Assembly (NCBI GenBank): GCA_036898135.1
Contig: CM072523.1
Location: 37,280,781 to 37,344,780, forward strand
Direction: 5' to 3'
Length of the DNA: 64,000 nucleotides
From: Oncomelania hupensis
Taxonomy: Eukaryota > Mollusca > Gastropoda > Littorinimorpha > Pomatiopsidae
This document shows positions 30,282 through 40,906 of this stretch, piece after piece. Within the stretch, counting starts at the first letter, position 1; each line of letters opens with the position of its first letter. The notes under the pieces were generated by a model. The model was not told where the DNA came from. It ran no database searches and saw only the letters and a list, made by a program, of their open reading frames with translations. The position numbers and the translations under genes were made by a program.

Positions 30282-30928
30282 CCCCGGAATCGGCGGGGGG
30301 GGGGTGCGGGTATTCCGGTGCTGGTGGCGAAGCTGGGGGCGATGAGCGAATAGTCTTCGCTAGCCGGCGATGCGATCCCTAAATCGCGGCGGTCGCGCTC
30401 AAGTTGGAGGAGTGCTTGGCGCCGTTCGAGCTCCCTGTCTTTTCTCTTCTCTTCGAGTGCCGCGACCCTCTCGTCCTCCTCCTTCTTCCTTGCGGCGGCC
30501 CTCTCCTCCTCTGCTATTCTCTCTTTCGCCTCCTCTCTCCTCCGCTGGGCGGCCCTCTCCTCCTCTGCAAGCTTCTCCTTCGCCTCCTCTCTCCTCCGCT
30601 CGGCGGCTTTCTCCTCCTCTGCAAGCTTCTCCTTCGCCTCCTCTCTCCTCCGCTCGGCGGCTTTCTCCTCCTCTGCAAGCTTCCGGGCGGCGGCCCGTTC
30701 CTCAGCGGCGATGCGCTCTTTCTCTTCCTCCTTCTTCAGTGCCGCTGCTCTTTCTTCCTCCTGCCTCTTCGCATCTCGCTCTTTGGCCCTCTCCTCCCTC
30801 TTCAACTTTTCCTCTGCCACGTCAGCCTCCACGTTCGCCAAGACGTAGTCTTTGAGTTCGGTGCCGGCGAGCCCTAAGCTCTCGCCAATACTCTTGTACT
30901 TAAGAGCAAGCTCTCCCCGGTCGGCCAT
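30278..30928 (-). CDS. Inner element Gag N-terminal segment (charged helix)
   Basis: Starts with ATG at 30928 (MADRGELALKYKSIGESLGL), similar to the outer MSDPVALRLRFKELGEALHL. Residues about 35-175 are an uninterrupted Arg/Glu/Lys/Ala helix containing in-frame 54-bp tandem repeats. After PAPP the frame runs into RRFRG and a stop, because ten consecutive C (30296-30305 on the plus strand as G) shift it relative to the rest of Gag. With a different C count, or slippage, it would continue into the frame at 30281-28887. Confidence 0.88.
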   Translation of the reverse strand: MADRGELALKYKSIGESLGLAGTELKDYVLANVEADVAEEKLKREERAKERDAKRQEEERAAALKKEEEKERIAAEERAAARKLAEEEKAAERRREEAKEKLAEEEKAAERRREEAKEKLAEEERAAQRRREEAKERIAEEERAAARKKEEDERVAALEEKRKDRELERRQALLQLERDRRDLGIASPASEDYSLIAPSFATSTGIPAPPPRRFRG

Positions 30929-31320
30929 GGTAAGAGAGGCAACTTACCCTGCAAAAGGTCCTAACCGGATGAGGGGTGCACACGAGGGGTATACTGACGG
31001 AAAACAGGGGGGTGGGCTGGATGAGCTACGATGAAAACTGCAAAGGGGCGAATGCAACACAACCACAAAGACAAAATGCAATCAATCAAAAAATCACAAA
31101 AAATGAATGCAAGAAAAAAGCCTGTTGAGAGATCACCACTCGGGAAAGCCAGTAAGGGACCTATGGGGCTATGCTAACTACCACTAGGCCTAGTGGGCTG
31201 GGTCCTATCTATACTGGGCTGGGGGGGAAATCTAGCTAAGTCCTAAGTCTAGTCAAGTTGGGATGGGAGCCTAAGTCTTCTAGTCTCGTCGGGTTGGAAG
31301 GGGAAACCTAAGTCTTGAGT
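30929..31320 (-). other. Leader of the inner element
   Basis: Non-coding leader between the PBS and the Gag start. It contains several copies of GACTTAGG/CTAAGTC-like sequence near 31210-31310 (AGTCTAGTC..GGGATGG..CCTAAGTCTT), a small local repeat. Confidence 0.6.
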
Positions 31321-31336
31321 CTCGTCGGGGTCGCCA
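31321..31336 (-). promoter_or_regulatory. Primer binding site of the inner element
   Basis: On the minus strand TGGCGACCCCGACGAG starts 7 bases after the 5' LTR (31344). Confidence 0.75.
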
Positions 31337-31343
31337 AAATTAA

Positions 31344-32981
31344 TGTCACGAAGAAAGGGATTTGGGGGAAGGGGGTAAGCTCTTAATCTCTAGCGCTGTG
31401 TTGTCTCCTTTGATAGACTAACGTGCGATGACATTCCAGAGATTAAAGCAAGGCCAAATTAATAAGTGATAAATAGAGTAAAGACGAGAAGGAAAAGTAA
31501 ATGTACTAGTTAAGAAATTCACAGTCAAAGGCCAGTCAAGGGAATTGCAATTTCTGTAACTATCTACTTTTAATAATTGAAAAGGGAGAGTCTAGGTCAA
31601 ATTGTTCTATAGTGATTCATTGGCGTGGCGTCTCTAGTACTGAGTAGTCCGGTGATATTCGGGAAAGTCAATCTTATGGGTACTAGAGCTATCGTAGACT
31701 GATCACATCACAGGGTGAGAGAGTATCTGTATGGGGGCCAGAGTTTCTGTGATAATCTGGCGAGAGGGGGGGGTCTCTCAGGCTTAGGCACTTAGCTGTG
31801 GACTGCAGTGCGGCGATTTGTCCAGGATCCTCTGGATGGCTTGCCAGTGATGGTGCAAGCGTGGTTGGAAAGATGCAGGTCAGTGGTCACGCGGGGATGA
31901 CTCACGGATCACGAGTGCTAGTGGTGTTGTTGTGTTGTGGTACAGGCGTTGAACTTGGCTTACGTGGCTAGCCGGTTCAGAAATTGCGAAGTCCCAAATC
32001 ACGCGTCTCATTGACCTCCCGGGTTGTTGGGGGCCTGCAGCGGGTCAGCGATTGGGAGATGATACCAGTCCGGGGCGATGCGTCCGGCACAGGAACCCGT
32101 CTGCAACGTGTACAGACGCTGTATCAGCTGGGGATAGGGATAATGCGAATTCCGGGCCTGTTGTACAGTCACCCTTCTCAGAATTCAAATTGGTGTGACC
32201 GGTCAAGAGTTGAATCAGTGCACATACCAACAGTCAAACAATGCTACTAGATTTACTGGGCCAAAGTGGAGGTTACTGGCAGCCACTAGTAAAAGTACAT
32301 TCGGCGCATTTAGGATGGGGATGGCAACAGGGCGAATATTTATACATCGGGAGGCATGGGGGAAAGCAATAATAGGGGTACAGGACAAATGGGTTGTAGG
32401 TCTGGGCCGTACTTGGGATTCTAATCTATAGGGAGGGGGTAGCATGGCATGGGATATTTATACATGGGGCAACGGAGTATACAAGCATAAATTCAAACAC
32501 GTCATGAGTTATGTACAAGGTAGAAAGTATGTGCAAGGGAGAAAACACAAGTCATAGCAATACATCAAAGCAAAATTATAAACATGGACATACATACCGA
32601 CAGGACGCATGAACATGACGGCGAACGACAGGTGATGGGGTTGCTATATGACAACGAGTAAATTCCCTCTCTTACCTTGGTTTAAGACGGGTGGAAGCAC
32701 AAGGATACTGACGAAACTCAGAGGTCGCTCGGTGATGGCGGCGTGGATTCGAACAGGTTGTGACTTCGAGGCAGGGAAGTTAGCATCTGACACTAAGCCT
32801 TGGTCAGTAGCAGACTTTAGGCGATCCTGGGGGCGGGGCTTAAGAGACTGTGCGAGCCTGCTAGGTAGTGATGGCTGGTCAAGAGGAATGATGGCTGGTT
32901 TGAAGCGATCGTCGCTGGCTGTGCGGGGTGGTCGGATGGTTGCAGCCGGGCCTCAGGGGTGCAATTGTCCGCCTCGTCACA
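31344..32981 (-). repeat. 5' LTR of the inner element
   Basis: 1,638 bp, one base shorter than the 3' LTR (GGGAGGGGGTAGC versus GGGAGGGGGGTAGC at 25543). Otherwise the copies read as identical, showing very recent insertion. Confidence 0.95.
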
Positions 32982-32986
32982 GAGAC

Positions 32987-34511
32987 CAATGCAGTAGAGT
33001 ATCCCCTGCACTCCAAAGAAACCTACAAAGACGTGATACTCAACGGAGACCTAGCCGCTAAACAGCGACAGCAAGTACTACAGGTCATTCGACAACATCA
33101 GACTGTGCTAACAGACCGACCAGGGAGGACAGACCTCGTCGAAGTAACCTTAACGGTGACCGACCCAACACCCGTCCGCCAGAAGCTCTACCCGATGCCA
33201 CTGTCTCAGCAGCGAGCCATCAAGGAAGAGATAGACACCTTACTGGCAGCCGGAATCATCTCAGAGTCTACTTCACCCTACAACGCAGGCACGGTATTGT
33301 TGCGAAAACCCAACGGAGAGCATCGACTGTGCATCGACTTCAGACTCCTGAATGCGGTAACGCAGTTCCAGCCAGAGCCACTCCCGGACCAGACAGACCT
33401 ATTTGCCAAGCTACAGCGAGCGAAGTACTTCTCACGCATCGACCTCAGCAAAGGATACTATCAGATACCAGTACAACCACAAGTCCGAAAGTACCTAGCG
33501 TTCAGCACTATGGAAGGACACTTCGAGTTCAATGTACTTCCATTCGGACTCCACAACGCACCCAGCATCTTCAGCGCCATGATGCGAAAACTCCTGGCAC
33601 CCCTGAGCAGCGAGCACCTACATTCGTTTATGGACGACATCCTCATCGCAACACCTACGTGGGAGGAACATGTCACGCTCCTACAGCAACTACTCGCCCG
33701 CCTCAGAGACACGGGACTGACGGCAAGACCCACCAAATGTCAGATTGGATTCACAGAGCTAGAATTTCTGGGACACACCATCAGTCAAGGAAGCCTGCGA
33801 CCGGTAGAGAAGACAGTGAAACGCCTACTCGACGCTCCTAGGCCCAAGACAAAGAAGGAAGTGCAGTCATTTCTAGGACTCTGCGGCTTCTACCGGAAGT
33901 TCATCCCCAACTACAACAGCATCGCCGTGCCACTGACAAATGGAACCCGGAAAATCGCCCCGGACAAAGTAGTTTGGACAGCGGAATGTGAGACAGCATT
34001 CCAAACACTCAAGGACAGAATGACATCGGCGCCAGTACTCCACCTACCCGATTTGACTCAGCCATTCGTTCTACGCACCGACGCAAGCGACTTAGGCCTC
34101 GGAGCAGTACTGCTACAGCGCGACCCCAAGAATGCGGAGACGCTATTCCCTGTCGCCTACGCCAGCAGAAAATTGAGACCCGCCGAGACCCACTACGCCA
34201 CGTCGGAGAAAGAATGTCTTGGACTAGTCTGGGCCATACAGAAATTCCAACTCTACCTGTATGGGACCCACTTCACAGTTCAGGTGGACCACCAACCACT
34301 ATCGTTCCTGGCAGCCTCCAAGTCTTTGAACTCTCGCCTGATGAGATGGGCACTCACCCTTCAGGCGTACTCATTCCAAATCGAGTACATCCCCGGCAAG
34401 GAGAACCACGGAGCCGACTACCTCAGTCGCCATCTCGTGGAGGACACAGCAGCTGTCGCCCACCCAACACAACTAAGGGCCACAGCACCAGAATTCGTCC
34501 CCGCCCAATAA
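32987..34511 (+). CDS. Outer element reverse transcriptase - RNase H, second part of gag-pol
   Basis: This continues the outer frame directly after the right GAGAC: NAVEYPLHSKETYKDVILNG. RT shows the Gypsy motifs VRQKLYPMPLSQQ, LCIDFRLLN, YFSRIDLSKGYYQIP, VLPFGLHNAPSIF and FMDDILIAT (aspartates at 33633-33638, about residue 1218 of the joined protein). RNase H follows (VLRTDASDLGLGAVLLQRD; YATSEKECL; VQVDHQPLSFLAA) and the frame ends LSRHLVEDTAAV...EFVPAQ with TAA at 34509. The whole joined frame is 1,509 codons plus stop. An apparent upstream extension into 32928 is inner LTR sequence and not part of the gene. No RT or RNase H active-site loss is visible. Confidence 0.94.
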
Positions 34512-34669
34512 AACCCTGTCACTAGAGTCCATAGCTACCTGGCACAGCATTGCAGCTCAGGTAGAGCAACTTACTTAGTTTGTAAATAGGACCCTAGGAT
34601 AGTGCAGCGTTAAACTAGGGACTGTAGTAGAAAAAGGTCGAATCCAGTAGTCATCGCCTTTTTTCAGTT
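34512..34669 (+). other. 3' non-coding part of the outer element
   Basis: Between the pol stop and the polypurine tract. No further frame such as env is present. Confidence 0.7.
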
Positions 34670-34678
34670 GAGGGAGCC
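34670..34678 (+). promoter_or_regulatory. Polypurine tract of the outer element
   Basis: GAGGGAGCC immediately before the 3' LTR. Confidence 0.6.
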
Positions 34679-36196
34679 TGTAACGAACTGGCTAGTATTA
34701 ACTCTGCTTGTTGACTATTTAGCCATGTGTAGTCTTTGTACCAGTAGAGAGTCAGTAAATTACACAGCAGACAGCACACTGCGAGCCTGAGCCACACACA
34801 CAGCGCAGTGACGTCAGCACTTGAGTTTTGAATCGGACCGTTGGAACCAATGGGAGAGCTTAGGCAAAGCGGTTGGAGCCAGTTTGACTAGGTCCAAACC
34901 CCGCACATTTTTAGTCAGTTGGGAGGAATACACCGAAGTGTTAACAGCTAGAAAGCTGGCAGAGAAATCTCTACACACTTAGACCAGGAAGCAGGACTTA
35001 GAATCTTAGAATTCTATTTAGTCAACACGGGCCTGAACTTGTCAGACAGGTAAATGAACACCCTTCTGTTTCATCGTGATATATTTATATTATTGTTGAA
35101 ATTATGTTTGTGGAATTTGCTATGCATAAATGTGAATTGTTAATCCGAATTTGCGTGACCACGTGGAAGAGCCTACCACGAGGCGAAACACGACCGGTTG
35201 CGCCGCCATGTTGTATCCCGTACGGAACCACTGTTGTTTAACTTATATGTATGTTTGCAGACCAGTGGCTGTACCACTGAATGTTTATAATATTAGTAAT
35301 TCTGTATGTGTATAGTTAGCCACGATTGATATTTATGTATGTATAGGAATTTAGAGTGAGATTCCAGTGGAACCCGGAAGTAGCAGAATGTTCGTCGCTT
35401 ATGTATAGAGATGTGGAGCTATCACTGAGGGCTACTTGGCTTTCAGTGAGACGCTCTGCACAAACCGATTATTCAGGGTTGTGCAGAATTTCGTCTCTTA
35501 TATTACAGACGGGCAGGCGAGCTATCCCGAGCTATCCTGTGAACCCCACTCCACAGAAACAAGTTGGTTGAGGAGACTCGACCGCACAAGTCGGAAGGAG
35601 CTACCTTGAAAAACACCCTATCAGACCCCACAGCGTGGCAAGGGAACCCAACTACACAACGACACAGGTGGACCAGAAGCTACCTCACAGAAGGACTTCG
35701 ACCGCACCACCCGCCAGTTAAGTGTGTTATCCCAAGTGCACTTAAACTGATCATATCAGGACCACAGTAGTCCAACTCTTCATAAACTGTAAAAAGGACC
35801 ACAGTAGTCCAAATCTACATGAGATATAAGAGCAAGTGCCCGAGGAAGAAATAACAGCTGCATAGACTATCAGCGATCGAACTATTAGCATTGAAAGAGA
35901 CTTTTTAAGTTAGATTAGTACTTAGAGAATCTTGTATAGAGTAGAAGAAATAAATGTGTGATTTTAACTGTTATCAAGTGGCTGGACTACATATGATTCA
36001 TAGCCGTGTGAAAGCTAGTGTGACAGTATTCTTTTACCATTTTTCTATCTATTTCTGTACCCCAACCTTAACACAGAACGAGCTAAACAAATAAATTTAT
36101 TAAAGTAATTCATAGGGTGACTTACTAGCAGTTCCCACCGAATAAACGTGAGGGTCCATAATTCCATTGTGCAGAGCCCATAAACCCCACGTGACA
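34679..36196 (+). repeat. 3' LTR of the outer element
   Basis: 1,518 bp, near-identical to the 5' LTR. It lacks one CGAGCTATCC unit near 35522. It ends CCCACGTGACA and is followed by CACAC. Confidence 0.95.
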
Positions 36197-36371
36197 CACA
36201 CCCATACATACAACCACACGCACACACACACATACGCATAACACACACACGCTCCGTTCCCCACCCCTTCCCCCCCACCCAAGCACACACACACGCACAC
36301 ACGGATCGAAGGTCTTTTGACTAACACGCACACACTCTGCTCTCTCTCTCTCTTGACCTTAACACACATAC

Positions 36372-36404
<33 letters not shown>

Positions 36405-36430
36405 CACACGCTCTCCCTCTCTCCTTATCC
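36197..36430. repeat. (CA)n and (CT)n tracts
   Basis: Right half of the CA-rich target plus CTCTCT runs. CA-derived frames (Val/Cys repeats) are artefacts. Confidence 0.9.
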
Positions 36431-36737
36431 CTCCCTCTCTCCCTTCCTACCAACTCATTCCGCCCACCTCCCCAACCCTTTGCTCACTCCTAATGATTTT
36501 GCTTTCTTCCATGACTGCGTGGGACCGCCAAAATGTACGTGATGTCACAGCTTAAGGGATGATGGCGTATTGTTAGAAATAACCCTTGAGGGTTTCTTAA
36601 AACGTGTGAAAGGGTCCCAATTCCAAAACTTTGTTTACGTTTGGCGTAAATGAGTTTAGCCCGAAATTCGTATTGTTATTACATCAAACAATGCCAAAGT
36701 GGGCTTACCGCTAAAGTGGGAATTTTCCATTTCTCAA

Positions 36738-37240
36738 AGATAAGATAAGATAAGATAAGATAAGATAAGATAAGATAAGATATTACTTTATTAATCCAAA
36801 AGCATGGAAATTACATTGTCTGTCAATTAAACATGTCCATTCATTCTTTTTTTACACACACATAAAGACGCATGTTTCTCACAAGTGATAAATAAAAAAA
36901 AATAAAAAGAAAAGTATTGAAACAAAGGAATTAAAATATTTATACACATTCCTTCAAACACATGGACATATTTAACTTATAATGCAAATATTTTAAATAA
37001 GCAGTAAAACGGGTTAACGTAAGAACAGATAAATATGACTATTTAAAACTTATTAGTGTGTAAACATATAAACTATAATGTATAAACGGACAGTAAAAAC
37101 AATAATTAAACTAAGTTGCATTAGAGTTCTAAGGTGTGTCTTTTACACACATATAAAGACGCATGTTTCCCACAAATGATAAATAAAAAGAAAAGTATTG
37201 AAACAAAGGAATTAAAATATTTATACATCTATACATCACA
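36738..37240 (-). repeat. Probable LINE 3' end with (GATAA)n tail and an internal direct repeat
   Basis: (GATAA)n at 36738-36780 is followed by TATTACTTTATTAATCC, resembling reverse-complemented LINE 3' tails. A block of about 85 bp (ACACACATAAAGACGCATGTTT...AAATATTTATACA) at about 36855-36950 recurs at about 37145-37230. Confidence 0.55.
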
Positions 37241-37413
37241 AAGGGAGTGATTTCCATTTGTTTAACGGTACGGCAAAACGCTTTTCGATTTACTTGCTAG
37301 TATTTGTCGCGCTAGAAAGGTAACCATCGGTAGTCACAAAAACTACGGAATATCTAGATTTAAAAAAAATCTATACTTTTGAATGAGTTGTTTATTGTTG
37401 CAAGCTTTTTTTT

Positions 37414-37642
37414 TTAGTGGGAAAAGTGCAAAGACCATCCTGCAAGTCACAGTTGCAAGGAGGTAGAAGAAGAGGGAGACCGAAAAAGAGGTGGGAGGAC
37501 AACATTCGAGAATGGACTGGTTTGACACTGAGCGAAACAATCAGGGTTGCTGAGGACAGGGAAAGATGGAGTACGCTGGTTAAACGATCATCTGTGGTGC
37601 CCCTACGACCTCCGAGTTATGGGATAGGATAGGATAGGATTG
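37414..37642 (+). mobile_element. LINE family A, 5'-truncated 3' end
   Basis: AKTILQVTVARR-like start (frame-shifted), then GRPKKRWEDNIREWTGLTLS, ETIRVAEDRERWSTLVKRSS and VPLRPPSYGIG, followed by GGATAGGATAGGAT. The heavy 5' truncation is typical of target-primed insertion. Confidence 0.9.
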
Positions 37643-37644
37643 GG

Positions 37645-37705
37645 AAAACATTCACTGTGAATGTTAATCGGATCTGTTGGGGGAGTGTGGTCCGGCTGCG
37701 TCCCT
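37645..37705 (-). repeat. Dispersed repeat D, short reverse copy
   Basis: AACATTCACTGTGAATGTTA, then ATCGGATCTGTTGGGGGAGT, is the complement-type match to CGACAGATCC...ACATTCACAGTG at 14100. Confidence 0.5.
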
Positions 37706-37729
37706 TTATAGGAGTTTTCTATAGCTTCT

Positions 37730-38100
37730 TTAGTTCTTTCTTCCTATTTTCTATTTAGTCAATTTCCTTCTTTCCTTCTTTTTTTCTTTCTTTCTCTTGT
37801 ACTTATTTTCTTCCTTGTTTTTTTTTTCATTTTCTTTTTCTTTAATTCTTATTCTTTTGTCTTTCTTTATGTCATTTCTTTCTAAATTTGTGTCCTGTCT
37901 TTATTTTTTTCAATGTTTTTCTTTCTTGTTCTTCTTTCTGTTCTTTGTTTTTTCTAAAGTTCTTTCCTTTGTTCTTTCTTGCTAGATTTCTGTTTCTTCT
38001 TTCTTTCTTTCTTTTTTTTTTCTCTCTTTCTTACTATTCCTTTGTCTTTCTCCCATCCTCCACTTTCTTCTTCTGTTTGTTCATCGTGTTCATTTCGTGG
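37730..38100. repeat. Imperfect (TTTC)n pyrimidine tract
   Basis: Phe/Ser/Leu open frames here are compositional. Confidence 0.85.
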
Positions 38101-38580
38101 TGGCAGAAAAGTTTAGTTTTCTCACTCGGTATATAAGCGACCCGATTCAACCACCCATAGGGCAATTCACTCCTCAGGAAATCTTACAAGATCCTGCATG
38201 CTCATAATAGCTTTCTCTAAGATTTTTGATTTTTTTTTTTACCATGCGGGCATTAAGAGTGTATTGCGTTTCTGGACAAGTGCGTCAATTCTGGTCCATT
38301 TAGAATGCTCTGAAAAAAAATACCCCGCCCCCCTTCTCACCCCCCCCCCCCAAAAAAAAAAATAAGAAGAAAAAAAAAGACATAATTAAAAAAAAAGAAA
38401 GAAAAGGAACAGAAACTACTAGCCGATGTTCAATTAAAAAGAAAGGTGACAGGCCATTCAAATGTATTTGTAGACATTCGCGCACGTAGCCGAAAGAAGA
38501 AAATCCGTTTGAAAAGTGTTCATTTTCTGGCCGGTGTTGTGACTGGGCTTTATTCTAACGAAGCCAAACGATAACAGGGA
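38101..38580. other. Unannotated interval with homopolymers
   Basis: C run at 38341-38350 next to A runs up to 38400. No gene seen. Confidence 0.4.
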
Positions 38581-38589
38581 AAGGGTAGG

Positions 38590-38965
38590 CCGCTATCTGA
38601 ACTATCTGGAAACAAACAAAAAAATAATTTAAATCGGATCAGCCATTACTAAGATACAGCGCTTTATAAAAAGGTGAAACACAATGACAAAGCACAAGTG
38701 CGAATGGTTCAACACGCTCAGTACGCACGCAAATAAAAATGAAGAATTTTGGTTTAGTTATTCTTCAGCTAAGACAACAGGAGTTGTTTGTTTGTTTTTT
38801 AACAAAAATGTGAAATTTCCTGAAAGTGATCGCGACGGACCGACCGACCGACTGTCCAACTGCCCAACGACCGAGCTGCTTCAGACGGTTTTGAGATATT
38901 AAGCAAAAGGTTTTAAACAACAAGCTGACACCAGTGACCTTGACCTTTGCGGTAACCCCCCGTTG
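38590..38965. repeat. Degenerate dispersed repeat with TGACCTTGACCTT
   Basis: Contains GGATCAGCCATTACTAAGAT, (GACC)n in CGACGGACCGACCGACCG (38831) and CAGTGACCTTGACCTTTGCG (38933). These blocks are typical, from general knowledge, of molluscan dispersed repeats. A second stretch of similar type is at 48120-48990. Confidence 0.6.
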
Positions 38966-39089
38966 GGGTGCCGGGGGTTTCAGTATAAATAGTATCCCCA
39001 CTTTCTGGAAATTTAGTGCTTTAAATTCCCACTGTCGCTGTCTTTCTCATTTGCACTTTCTCATTCCTGCACTGTTCCATCAATCTGCT

Positions 39090-39536
39090 ATACCATCGTC
39101 TTCTTCGCTAGACCAGTCTCATACCTTTTTTCTTGAAAACTCTTCCGGGACAAGACTCCTTGTTTGTGTATGAGGTCTGTTGGATCAGCTTGGGAATATT
39201 GGACGCTTTCTGCCAGGTGGTCACTAGGGCTTCCTATGATGTTATTATTTAGCAATGTAGGCATTTTATATGTATGTGTTTTGTGGATAATTTATAATGA
39301 TGTTTGTATTCTATTTTGTTTTTGTAAACGGGGGTTCGATAAGTTGGGGTGAAGCCTCAGCCGTCCCCTGCGTGAAATGTCTTTATTGTAAAGTGACTGG
39401 CTGGTGGAGAGCTTTCGGTTTTACCACTAGGGTTGTTTCAGCGGATCTTTTATGCGGATCAGGGGTTGTCCGGTCCTGATTTGGCTCGGAAGAGTCCGCT
39501 GGAACTAAAGCAATAATAATGTAATGTAATGTAACC
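39090..39536 (+). repeat. Dispersed repeat E, fullest copy, with (ATGTA)n tail
   Basis: Runs from CTTCTTCGCTAGACCAGTCT to AACTAAAGCAATAATAATGT, then AATGTAATGTAA. The same terminal block closes the RNase H LINE at 56540-56565, so repeat E is probably the 3' UTR of that LINE group. Confidence 0.7.
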
Positions 39537-39760
39537 TTTGCGGTAGAGCAAATATGATGGCAAGAGGAGGCAGGCCTTTAGCCTAGGTAATGTCTTTATG
39601 AAGTTTGGTCAACATCTGTTTAGTGGATCTTGAGACATGGCTTTCAATGGACAGATAGACCAACATTTGGCTCGTTCTGATTCCCTCCAAATATGTCAAG
39701 GTATTTCCAGATAAGTCTGGAAATTAAAAAAACAACCGATAACGCTTGAAGGCATGTCTG
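39537..39760. repeat. Continuation of the 38590-type dispersed repeat
   Basis: CCTTTGCGGTAGAGCAAATA at 39535 resumes the sequence left at 38945 (CCTTTGCGGTAACC), consistent with repeat E having inserted into that older repeat. Confidence 0.5.
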
Positions 39761-40049
39761 AGTTGCTTTTGCTGTCCAAAACAGCAGGCTGAGAACCCGA
39801 CACCGTTTGCGGCCAGAAGGTTTTTAATTGCAGGAAACATGTCCATGTTCCCACAGTAACGTGTTAAAACAACTCTATGTTCTCATAGCTCTATATGTTC
39901 CTACAGCCCTCTGCTTCCATAGCTCAATGCTCTCCACAGATTTGTGGGTTCGTATAATCTTCATAATTTGTGCGAATATAGAGCCGTGAGATATAATTCA
40001 CACATTCGAGAACATAGGCATGACTCCTCAAAATAGCTGAAAAAAATAT

Positions 40050-40460
40050 TTTTTTAACGTGGTACCGAACTACTTCAGCTGGAAGAGTGATAACCGCAGT
40101 GATGTTCCAGCAGTAAGTTGTAAGTTTTAGCATTATTGTTGAAATTACGAGCCAGCAGAATCGTACCGCCAAGAGACGAAAGAGCTCCAGACCAGAGCTT
40201 GCTGGTACCATTATCTAGAAATTACTCATTGGTTCAGTTGATGGGGCTTAAAGCGTTTCACCTTAAGTATGGCAGACCATTTCAGACGGAAGAGATACCG
40301 ACCCAAGTGTGTCAGAGGCCGCGGGTTCAATTATTGTTGGATGGTGCATTTAGTTCAGTTGATGGGCTAAAGAGTAGAGATGGTTGCACGGAATAGCTCA
40401 GTGGGAAGTGCTTTGCAGGGGTCGCAAAAATTCGACCCCGGTTACCCCGGGGAATTATGA
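40050..40460 (+). repeat. Cluster of tRNA-like (SINE-type) fragments
   Basis: GGAATAGCTCAGTGGGAAGT (40390) fits an A box and AATTCGACCCCGG (40429) a weak B box. Upstream, TTGGTTCAGTTGATGGGGCT (40229) with CCGCGGGTTCAATTATTG (40320), and TAGTTCAGTTGATGGGC (40351), look like further decayed heads. No cloverleaf is intact. Confidence 0.5.
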
Positions 40461-40554
40461 TGGGTTGTGAACCCTGGACATGCCACTGTTTCAATCAAAG
40501 TCAACCTCTTGTATGCGCGTGCATGTGTTTATGTGTATGTGTGAGTAGGGTGTA

Positions 40555-40556
<2 letters not shown>

Positions 40557-40595
<39 letters not shown>
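40557..40595. repeat. (TG)n microsatellite
   Basis: Uninterrupted TG run. Confidence 0.95.
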
Positions 40596-40598
<3 letters not shown>

Positions 40599-40702
40599 CT
40601 TGTAAAACGTCACGAATGAGGAACGGAATGTGCCTTTTTTAGTACAAAATGAGGTAATTTTGTCGTTCCCCGTTTGTCTGCCGTTCCTCTTTTGTTCTAA
40701 GT

Positions 40703-40890
40703 ACACGGGAGTGTTCTTTTAGTGCATGGGAGTGCAGTTGTAGTGCATGGGAGTGCAGTTGTAGTGCATGGGAGTGCAGTTGTAGTGCATGGGAGTGCTT
40801 TTTAAGTACACGTGCACTACAGTTGCACTTCATTGAAGTGCTCTTTTAGTGCATAGAAGTGAACTTGTAGTACATGGAAGTGCAGTTGTA
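40703..40890. repeat. 21-bp tandem repeat
   Basis: Units of AGTGCATGGGAGTGCAGTTGT, several exact near 40723-40795, decaying toward 40885. Confidence 0.9.
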
Positions 40891-40906
40891 GTGCAAAGAC
40901 ACGATG

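Larger units (their letters stand above)
24459..32981 (-). mobile_element. Inner Gmr1-like Ty3/Gypsy retrotransposon, 8,523 bp, antisense to the outer one
   Basis: It is bounded by LTRs at 24459-26097 (3' LTR) and 31344-32981 (5' LTR), which differ in my reading by a single G in a G run. Flanks are GAGAC. On the minus strand it carries a PBS, gag, zinc knuckle, DTG protease, integrase, RT and RNase H, again with integrase before RT. It is related to the outer element at protein level (integrase peptides such as LSGHMGIGAT are shared) but has unrelated LTRs and is much more GC-rich. Two frame breaks (30296-30305 and about 28922) make this copy doubtful as an autonomous unit, unless frameshifting is programmed. 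Confidence 0.95.
19558..36196 (+). mobile_element. Outer Gmr1-like Ty3/Gypsy retrotransposon, interrupted by a nested element
   Basis: A full-length element bounded by LTRs at 19558-21085 and 34679-36196. Without the nested insert it measures about 8.1 kb. It holds a PBS (21093), a single gag-pol frame (21454-24458 continued at 32987-34511) and a purine tract (34670). Domain order is gag, zinc knuckle, protease, integrase, RT, RNase H. Integrase before RT, with Gypsy-type sequence throughout, is the arrangement described for Gmr1-like elements. The two LTRs differ, in my reading, by one substitution (TTTTTGG versus TTTTTAG) and one 10-bp unit, so it inserted recently. It is now broken by the nested element. 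Confidence 0.95.

Noticed and set aside
32928..32986. Upstream extension of the outer RT frame
   Set aside because: Lies in the inner element's LTR and joined the frame by chance after insertion.
34512..34678. An env-like third frame in the outer Gypsy element
   Set aside because: Only about 160 bp lie between the pol stop and the polypurine tract, too short for any such gene.
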